From positions 1-5,032 of the forward strand of contig JAJPJU010000166.1 of NCBI GenBank assembly GCA_021324035.1: a stretch of 5,032 nucleotides of DNA, given 5' to 3'. A program made the translations under genes and the position numbers. Shown here in pieces: positions 1 through 5,032 of the stretch (its first letter is position 1; every line of letters begins with the position of its first letter). Source of the stretch: Spartobacteria bacterium (GTDB taxonomy: Bacteria > Verrucomicrobiota > Verrucomicrobiia > Chthoniobacterales > UBA10450). The notes under the pieces are model-generated. The model was not told the DNA's origin. It searched no databases and worked only from the letters and a program-made list of their open reading frames with translations.

Positions 1-1746
1 AAGCTCGCGGAACTGTCACCGAAGAGTCTCGATGACTTAAATGCTTTTCTGCCGCCGCACTGGAGTCACGGCAATCCGATCGATATTCTGGGCGACGCGG
101 ATGCCGGACGTTACGAAAAAGCGATCGACATTGTTGCGCACGATGAAAACAACGACGGCGTACTCGCGATTCTCTCACCGCAAGCGATGACCGAGACGAG
201 CGCGACCGCGGAAAAGTTGCGAGCGTTCGCGAAGCTGAAAGGCAAGCCGATCTTTGCCAGCTGGATTGGCGGAAGCGGGGTGCGGCCCGGAGTTGAAATC
301 CTGGATCGCGCGGGAATTCCGACCTTCGAATATCCGGATGCGGCCGCGCGCGCGTTCTGCGCAATGTGGCGTTACTCCCAGGATCTGAATGCGCTTTACG
401 AAACACCGGCGCTCACTGCAACAGCGAAGATCAAGAACGATTACGTCAGGCGAATCATCGAGACCGCGCGCAAAACGGACCGGACGTTGCTGAATGAAGT
501 TGAGTCGAAGCAAATTATTGCGGCCTACGGAATTCCGGTGGTCAAGACCAGGATCGCACGCAATGAAAACCAGGCAGTCGAGCTGGCTGAAAAAATTGGC
601 GGCCCGGTTGTGCTCAAAGTTTTTTCCAAAACGATTACGCACAAGAGCGATGTCGGCGGTGTAAAACTGAATCTCCGCGGCGCCACGGCCGTTCGCCGGG
701 CTTATCGAGCCATTGAGCGAAATTGTAGGGCGTCTGTGTCAGACGCCAGCCAGAGAGCGCCGTTTCGCAGAAACGGCCTACAATCTTTTCTTGGAGTCAC
801 GGTTGAACCAATGGTCGCGCCGGAAGGCTTCGAATTGATCCTCGGAAGCAGCACCGATTCCCAATTTGGACCGGTGCTGCTGTTTGGCGCAGGCGGACAC
901 CTCGTCGAAGTTTTCAAGGACCGGGCGCTCGGATTGCCGCCCCTCAATCGCACACTGGCCCGGCGGTTAATTGAGCAAACTCAAATTCATTCTGCTTTGC
1001 GCGGATTTCGAGGACACAAGGCAATCGATTTAAATTTACTCGAAGACATCCTGGTCCGATTCAGCCAGCTGGTTGTTGAGCAACGCCGGATCAAGGAAGT
1101 CGACATTAACCCGTTGCTGGCGTCATCCTCGCAGATCATGGCGCTGGACGCCCGCATCGTGTTGCACGATTCGAGAATCGAAGACGCCGATCTTCCGAGA
1201 TCAACCATCAGGCCTTACCCGATCGAACACGTCGTAACCCGCCGGATCAAAGGCGGCAGCGTTACCATTCGCCCAATCCGTCCGGAAGACGAACCGTTGA
1301 TGGTGGCATTTCACCGGACTCTCTCCGATCGCAGCGTTCACTTGCGATATTTTGGGACACTTAGTCTGCAGGACCGAATCACGCACGAACGACTCCGGCG
1401 CGTTTGTTTCGTCGATTACGATGGCGAGATTGCCTTGGTTGCTGATCGGAAGAGACGAGACGGCTCGCACGAAATCAGCGGCTGTGGACGCCCGGTAAAG
1501 GAACATGGCGCGAACGAAGCTGAGTTTTCCGTTTTGATCAGCGATCCGTGGCAGGGAAAAGGTTTGGGGACCGAGCTGTTGCGATTGCTGGTTCGAATCG
1601 GCCGCAACGAAGGCTTGCAACGGATTATCGGTCACATCGTCGCCGAGAATGTGATGATGAAGAATGTGAGTGAAGAAGCCGGCTTCCAGTTGCGCTTCAA
1701 TTCCGTGGACAACGAATGGTTCGCTGAAATTAATCTGGCCCGTTAA
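1..1746 (+). CDS. Pat-type acyl-CoA synthetase (ADP-forming)-like / GNAT acetyltransferase fusion, 5'-truncated
   Basis: The frame is open from base 1 to the TAA at 1744-1746, giving 581 visible residues (numbered here from base 1). The ATG at 187 is internal, because family sequence continues upstream of it (GNPIDILGDA at about residues 23-32). Domains in order: end of the succinyl-CoA-ligase-like part (1-135), ATP-grasp (about 160-385, with HKSDVGG from residue 214, ILGSS, FGAGG and KEVDINPL at 365-372) and GNAT (about 415-575, with the acetyl-CoA loop QGKGLG at 518-523). Family members of this order are about 900 residues, so roughly 320 N-terminal residues, including the Rossmann CoA-binding domain and the SHTGA-type histidine region, are missing. 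Known relatives (Salmonella Pat/YfiQ) are cytoplasmic lysine acetyltransferases that inactivate acetyl-CoA synthetase, their ligase part being a regulatory sensor. I infer the same role here. Whether the ligase part is catalytic cannot be judged. Residues 241-262 are encoded by the palindromic element at 722-784. Confidence 0.9.
   Translation, partial: KLAELSPKSLDDLNAFLPPHWSHGNPIDILGDADAGRYEKAIDIVAHDENNDGVLAILSPQAMTETSATAEKLRAFAKLKGKPIFASWIGGSGVRPGVEILDRAGIPTFEYPDAAARAFCAMWRYSQDLNALYETPALTATAKIKNDYVRRIIETARKTDRTLLNEVESKQIIAAYGIPVVKTRIARNENQAVELAEKIGGPVVLKVFSKTITHKSDVGGVKLNLRGATAVRRAYRAIERNCRASVSDASQRAPFRRNGLQSFLGVTVEPMVAPEGFELILGSSTDSQFGPVLLFGAGGHLVEVFKDRALGLPPLNRTLARRLIEQTQIHSALRGFRGHKAIDLNLLEDILVRFSQLVVEQRRIKEVDINPLLASSSQIMALDARIVLHDSRIEDADLPRSTIRPYPIEHVVTRRIKGGSVTIRPIRPEDEPLMVAFHRTLSDRSVHLRYFGTLSLQDRITHERLRRVCFVDYDGEIALVADRKRRDGSHEISGCGRPVKEHGANEAEFSVLISDPWQGKGLGTELLRLLVRIGRNEGLQRIIGHIVAENVMMKNVSEEAGFQLRFNSVDNEWFAEINLAR
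722..784. repeat. 63-bp in-frame palindromic element with three-way-junction fold
   Basis: The outer arms ATTGTAG (722-728) and CTACAAT (778-784) are perfect reverse complements. Inside are two perfect 8-bp hairpins with 3-nt loops: GGCGTCTG-TGT-CAGACGCC (729-747) and GCCGTTTC-GCA-GAAACGGC (759-777), separated by an 11-nt linker (748-758). All arms together form a cloverleaf-like three-way junction with 23 perfect base pairs, far beyond chance in coding DNA. The element lies inside the ATP-grasp domain of the Pat-like gene and encodes about 21 residues rich in Ser, Arg and Ala without shifting the frame. The shape is that of a non-autonomous REP or MITE-like repeat, and I believe similar sequences occur dispersed in soil Verrucomicrobiota, though this cannot be checked here. 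There is no second copy in this window and no clear target-site duplication. Confidence 0.85.
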
Positions 1747-1805
1747 GAGGTCCCGGCCCGATACCGCAAAAAACGCCTGCCTTTTGCCAATAGCTGCGTG
1801 GCTGC

Positions 1806-1818
1806 CTGACGGCGTCAG
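1806..1818. other. Short intergenic stem-loop (CTGAC-GGC-GTCAG)
   Basis: In the 112-bp spacer between the fusion gene and the transketolase-like gene, CTGAC (1806-1810) and GTCAG (1814-1818) form a perfect 5-bp stem with a 3-nt loop. No run of T follows, so it is not a convincing intrinsic terminator. It could be a weak attenuator, a leader hairpin of the downstream mRNA or a worn palindromic repeat. No convincing -35/-10 pair is visible in the spacer, so the transketolase may be read through from the upstream gene or use a promoter I cannot recognise. Confidence 0.3.
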
Positions 1819-1847
1819 CCGTTAACTAGGACAACGCAAGTTTTCGG

Positions 1848-1853
1848 AAAGGA
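1848..1853 (+). promoter_or_regulatory. Shine-Dalgarno sequence of the transketolase-like gene
   Basis: AAAGGA ends 5 nt before the ATG at 1859. This supports that start over the second ATG at 1865 (residue 3) and over the later in-frame GTG near residue 32. Confidence 0.6.
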
Positions 1854-1858
1854 TCCCA

Positions 1859-4282
1859 ATGAGCATGACCGCAGCTGAACGAAGCCTTCGGAAATCAAGT
1901 CGCACTCGCAAGGCAAAATCAATTTCTTTCGGACCACGTCGCGGTGTTTTTGTGAATATCGCGACCCACATTCGCAAGCACGGCGCGCCTCTCGACCAAA
2001 CGACAATCGAAAATTGCGACACCTTCGATCTCTTTTACCGGACGCTTTGCGCAATCATGTTCAACTACGTTCCGCTTTCCGGACATCCGGGCGGTTCGAT
2101 TTCCTCCGGCCGAATCGTCTCGCGGTTGTTATTCGACGCGATGGATTACGATTTGTCGCAGCCGAACCGCCGCGACGCCGACATCATTTCCTATGCGGCC
2201 GGCCACAAGGCGCTCGGCCTTTACGCAATGTGGGCGCTTCGCAACGAAGTCGCGCGCATTTCGGCGCCGGATTTGTTGCCCGGCGATGAAAAGCTTCAAC
2301 TGCGCTTGGAAGATCTTCTCGGTTTCCGGCGCAATCCGATTTCAAAAACGCCGCTATTCAAAACCTTCCGGGTAAAGCCGCTCGATGGGCATCCGACGCC
2401 GGCCACGCCGTTCGTCCGCCTGTCCACCGGGGCGTCGGGAGTTGGCATCCCCGCGTCCTTTGGCTTGGCTTGGGCGGCGGCTGACATCTACGGGGAAGAT
2501 CCGCCGCGCGTACATATTATAGAGGGGGAAGGCGGGATGACCCCCGGCCGGGTGGCCGAAGCCCTGGCTGCCGCGGGGACGGCGTCACTGGAGAACATCG
2601 TGCTGCACGTCGATTGGAACCAGGCCTCCATCGATTCGAACCGGGTCTGCCGCGAACACGAAACGCCGGGCGATTATGTGCAATGGACGCCGGCCGAATT
2701 GGCCTACCTGCACGATTGGAATGTGATTTACGTGGCGGACGGTTTCGATTGGCAACAAATCACCGCCGCCCAGCGCCTGGCGCTCGATTTCCACACCGGC
2801 CAACCGACTGCGATTATTTATCGCACGGTGAAGGGCTGGCAGTACGGCATCGCCGGAAAAGCGTCGCACGGCGCGGGCCATCCGCTTTGCTCAAACGGAT
2901 TTTTCGATGCGATCGCGCCATTGTTGCCCAAAGAATCCAAACAGTTGCCATGCTGCAATGGCGCGACGCAACGCTGTCACGGCGGCGCGGATGGAGTGGT
3001 CATCGAACATTGCTATTGGCAAACGTTGCAGACACTTCGCCATGAATTCGAATCAAGGTGGCCGATCATCGACGCGCTCGCGGCGCAACTGCGCGCGGCG
3101 CAACAACGGTTGAATATCCGGGCGCGAGCGCCCTCGATCAGCGCCCCGCAGATTCGAATCGCTTACGATATCGCCAGCGAGGCCGAGACAGCGATTCCGC
3201 AGGAATTGATTCTCAAGCCCGGAACCAAAACGACGCTGCGCGACGAACTCGGCCGCGTCTTGAATCATTACAATCGGAAAACCGGCGGCGCGTTTGTGGT
3301 GGCCGCCGCGGATTTGCTCGGTTCGACCAGTATCAGCAAAGCGGCGGAAGGATTTCCAGCCGGATATTATAATTACCGGACGAACCGTGGTTCGCGACAA
3401 CTGGCGATCGGCGGAATTTGCGAAGACGCAATCATGTCGATGCTGTCCGGCATCTCGGCGTTCGGCGAACACATTGGCGCCGGCTCCTCTTACGGTGCGT
3501 TCAGCGCGCCCCTTGGACACATCGCTGCGAGACTGCACGCGATTGGCAACCAGGCGCGGGTGGCCGTGCAAGGCGGGAAATTTCATCCATTCTTTTTAAT
3601 CTGCGCACACGCCGGACTGAAAACGGGTGAGGACGGTCCAACCCACGCCGATCCGCAATCGCTCCAGTTGTTGCAAGACAATTTCCCGCTCAACACGATG
3701 ATCACGCTAACGCCGTGGGACCCGCAGGAACTTTGGTTCCTCGTGTCCGCGGCGTTGGCGAAACGTCCGGCAGTCATCGCGCCTTATGTCACTCGGCCGC
3801 CGGAAATCGTGGTCGATCGGAGAGCGCTTGGCTTCCCGCCGGCATCGGCCGCGGCCCAAGGGGTTTGTTGTTTGCGCAAAGCGCGCGGCCATTCGCAAGG
3901 AACGGTTGTCCTCCAGGGAACCGGCGTAACCAACGCGTTCGTGCAACAAACATTGCCGCTAATCGACCGTGAAAAAATCGACATCAACGTCTACGTGGTG
4001 ACGTCTACGGAGTTGTTCGACATGTTGCCGGAAGCGGAACGGGAACGAATCTTCCCGGCGGCGGACCAGCATCAGGCAATGGCGATCACCGATTTCACCA
4101 TGGCAACCATGATGCGCTGGGTCCGATCCGATTATGGCCGCGCCCATTCACTGCATCCGTTCCGGCACGGGCATTTTCTCGGGAGCGGGACCGGAGCGAT
4201 GGTTAACGCCGAGGCGGGATTGGACGGAGTGAACCAATTCAAGGCGATCCGCGCGTTTGTTGAAGGCCGCCCACTGAATTGA
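1859..4282 (+). CDS. Transketolase-like thiamine-diphosphate enzyme, long form (807 aa)
   Basis: A complete gene, ATG to TGA. Transketolases move a two-carbon ketol unit between sugar phosphates in the cytoplasmic pentose-phosphate/Calvin-type network, using thiamine diphosphate (ThDP) and a divalent metal. Visible signatures in order: SGHPGG (H76), AAGHKALG (H116), the cofactor motif GEG at 223-225 with N254 in DWNQASID, SHGAGHPL, LRDE (R461), ADLLGS, E522 in GGICEDA (position of the catalytic Glu that activates ThDP) and GEDGPTH at 590-596 (D592 and H596 match substrate-binding residues of yeast transketolase). A C-terminal transketolase domain follows, with GSGTGAM near the end. At 807 residues it is about 140 longer than ordinary transketolase. 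The excess includes a basic N-terminal stretch of about 50 residues (several Arg/Lys between residues 8 and 28) and a linker around residues 360-430 with a Cys/His cluster. The metal-binding Asp of the usual GDG is Glu. The enzyme class is firm, but the exact substrate is not. A 2-oxo-acid dehydrogenase E1-like role is a less likely alternative. Confidence 0.88.
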   Translation: MSMTAAERSLRKSSRTRKAKSISFGPRRGVFVNIATHIRKHGAPLDQTTIENCDTFDLFYRTLCAIMFNYVPLSGHPGGSISSGRIVSRLLFDAMDYDLSQPNRRDADIISYAAGHKALGLYAMWALRNEVARISAPDLLPGDEKLQLRLEDLLGFRRNPISKTPLFKTFRVKPLDGHPTPATPFVRLSTGASGVGIPASFGLAWAAADIYGEDPPRVHIIEGEGGMTPGRVAEALAAAGTASLENIVLHVDWNQASIDSNRVCREHETPGDYVQWTPAELAYLHDWNVIYVADGFDWQQITAAQRLALDFHTGQPTAIIYRTVKGWQYGIAGKASHGAGHPLCSNGFFDAIAPLLPKESKQLPCCNGATQRCHGGADGVVIEHCYWQTLQTLRHEFESRWPIIDALAAQLRAAQQRLNIRARAPSISAPQIRIAYDIASEAETAIPQELILKPGTKTTLRDELGRVLNHYNRKTGGAFVVAAADLLGSTSISKAAEGFPAGYYNYRTNRGSRQLAIGGICEDAIMSMLSGISAFGEHIGAGSSYGAFSAPLGHIAARLHAIGNQARVAVQGGKFHPFFLICAHAGLKTGEDGPTHADPQSLQLLQDNFPLNTMITLTPWDPQELWFLVSAALAKRPAVIAPYVTRPPEIVVDRRALGFPPASAAAQGVCCLRKARGHSQGTVVLQGTGVTNAFVQQTLPLIDREKIDINVYVVTSTELFDMLPEAERERIFPAADQHQAMAITDFTMATMMRWVRSDYGRAHSLHPFRHGHFLGSGTGAMVNAEAGLDGVNQFKAIRAFVEGRPLN

Positions 4283-4298
4283 GGCGCTTAGATCGAGC

Positions 4299-5032
4299 CT
4301 ACGAGTTGTTCGTGCCGCGCGCTTTGCGGACTTCGCTGGCGATTTGGGCAAGCTGCTTGCTCACCTGGTCCCGCGGAATTTTTAGTTCAATCACGAATAC
4401 GCCGTTGGATTTTTGAGCGCGGACCAGAGCGGAATCGAATTCGCCTTTGGTCGACGCGATCACGCCGGTGCCGCCGCCGACCAGATCGCAGATCCGGGCG
4501 TAATTCCAGCGGGTGATGGTGTTGAAGCTGCCGTTGCGAATCTGGCGCATGGTGCCGTAACCGTCATTGTTCAAGATGATGAATATCGGATTGAGTCTGA
4601 GGCGGACCGCAGTGGAGATCTCAACGCCGGTCATTTGAAACGCGCCGTCCCCAACCAGCACATGGGGTCGCAATTTTTCCGAGGCCAGCGCAACGCCGAT
4701 GCCGGCCGGAACGGCGAAGCCCATGGACATGTAATATGCCGGGGCGATGAATTGTGGTTGCCGCGCACTTCGGATTCCCACCGCGCCGAAAATTGCGTCG
4801 CCGATATCGGCGATTAGGCAACAGCGCTCGTCCAGCCGCAGCGACAAAATCCGAAAAACATCGGCCATCGCCAGCGGCTCTGAGCGTTCGCGTTTTTTTA
4901 GCGGCACCGGAAGGCCATCGACGCGCGACTGTTTAAATCGTTTCGGCGTCACTCGCGCGGTCGCAAGTTCTTCCAGAAACTCCCGGAACTGAATCGAATC
5001 GTAACGATGATATTGAACGTTCACCCGTTCTG
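4299..5032 (-). CDS. Thiamine-diphosphate-dependent 2-oxo-acid decarboxylase (pyruvate/indolepyruvate decarboxylase type), C-terminal part
   Basis: The reading frame runs from the window edge to a TAG at 4301-4299. A GTG at 5024 is in frame, but codons upstream of it (5030-5025) stay open, and the family is about 550 residues. The true start therefore lies outside the window and about 300 N-terminal residues are missing. The visible part is the linker plus the whole ThDP-binding PP domain: DIGDAIFGA, then APAYYMSMGFAVPA, then the metal/diphosphate motif GDGAFQMTG (GDG at residues 125-127 counted from the GTG) ending in NN at 152-153, then WNYARI. This pattern is typical of pyruvate, indolepyruvate and phenylpyruvate decarboxylases, which make an aldehyde and CO2 from a 2-oxo acid in the cytoplasm. 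The residue at the position of their catalytic Glu (GYTIE or GYTVE) is Met159 in GYGTMR. The substrate cannot be deduced. The gene is convergent with the transketolase-like gene, with 16 bp between the stop codons. Confidence 0.87.
   Translation of the reverse strand, partial: ERVNVQYHRYDSIQFREFLEELATARVTPKRFKQSRVDGLPVPLKKRERSEPLAMADVFRILSLRLDERCCLIADIGDAIFGAVGIRSARQPQFIAPAYYMSMGFAVPAGIGVALASEKLRPHVLVGDGAFQMTGVEISTAVRLRLNPIFIILNNDGYGTMRQIRNGSFNTITRWNYARICDLVGGGTGVIASTKGEFDSALVRAQKSNGVFVIELKIPRDQVSKQLAQIASEVRKARGTNNS

Noticed and set aside
722..784. tRNA or small structured RNA gene because of the cloverleaf shape
   Set aside because: Only two inner hairpins with 3-nt loops, no anticodon loop, no T-loop consensus and no CCA; it is translated as part of a gene, so a palindromic repeat fits better.
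1201..1635. Antisense open frame (144 codons) opposite the GNAT domain
   Set aside because: It mirrors the codon bias of the clearly homologous sense gene, and its translation matches no family I know.
1798..1820. Spacer sequence as a second, degraded copy of the 63-bp element
   Set aside because: It shares only short GGCTG and TGAC pieces with the element; the outer arms and hairpin arms are not recognisable.
3053..3586. Antisense open frame (177 codons) opposite the transketolase-like gene
   Set aside because: The sense strand carries conserved catalytic motifs throughout, and the antisense product is Arg-rich and featureless.
3987..4009. Direct repeat ACGTCTACG at 3987-3995 and 4001-4009
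   Set aside because: A short pair inside conserved coding sequence with only two copies; likely chance.
4282..4300. AGGC...GCCT inverted repeat between the convergent genes as a terminator
   Set aside because: Only a 4-bp stem with a long loop and no T-run.
4413..4817. Plus-strand open frame (134 codons) opposite the decarboxylase
   Set aside because: The minus strand encodes the full ThDP-binding domain, so this is a shadow frame.
5022..5024. GTG as the start codon of the decarboxylase
   Set aside because: The frame stays open to the window edge and the visible protein is less than half of the family length.

Overview
This is a 5 kb, moderately GC-rich, gene-dense bacterial chromosomal fragment. 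It has three long genes, two of them cut by the window edges, and short spacers. I see no phage, plasmid, CRISPR, rRNA or tRNA signature. The protein styles (a long transketolase variant, a Pat-type acyl-CoA synthetase/GNAT fusion, a PDC/IPDC-type decarboxylase) and the small palindromic repeat inside a gene would fit a soil Verrucomicrobiota (Chthoniobacter/Udaeobacter-like) or Acidobacteriota genome. This placement is inferred from memory of such proteins and is not proven by the window.

Layout. Positions 1-1746 (+) hold the C-terminal 581 residues of a fusion protein: the end of the CoA-ligase part, an ATP-grasp domain and a GNAT acetyltransferase domain. Inside its ATP-grasp domain, at 722-784, lies a 63-bp element that can fold perfectly into a three-way junction. 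It is exactly 21 codons long and is read through in frame. A 112-bp spacer (1747-1858) carries a small stem-loop and a Shine-Dalgarno sequence. Positions 1859-4282 (+) hold a complete 807-residue transketolase-like enzyme. After a 16-bp gap, positions 4299-5032 (-) hold the C-terminal part of a second thiamine-diphosphate enzyme, a 2-oxo-acid decarboxylase of the pyruvate/indolepyruvate decarboxylase type, transcribed convergently.

Together the genes point to central carbon metabolism: a likely acetyl-CoA-using regulatory acetyltransferase, a sugar-phosphate ketol-transfer enzyme and a 2-oxo-acid decarboxylase. Genes 1 and 2 are co-oriented but separated by 112 bp, so they may or may not be co-transcribed. 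Gene 3 is independent.

The most unusual item is the in-frame palindromic repeat at 722-784. It recalls the protein-coding palindromic elements known from Rickettsia, here in an unrelated-looking genome. Secondary points are the GEG (not GDG) cofactor motif and long N-terminus of the transketolase, and the loss of the usual catalytic Glu in the decarboxylase.
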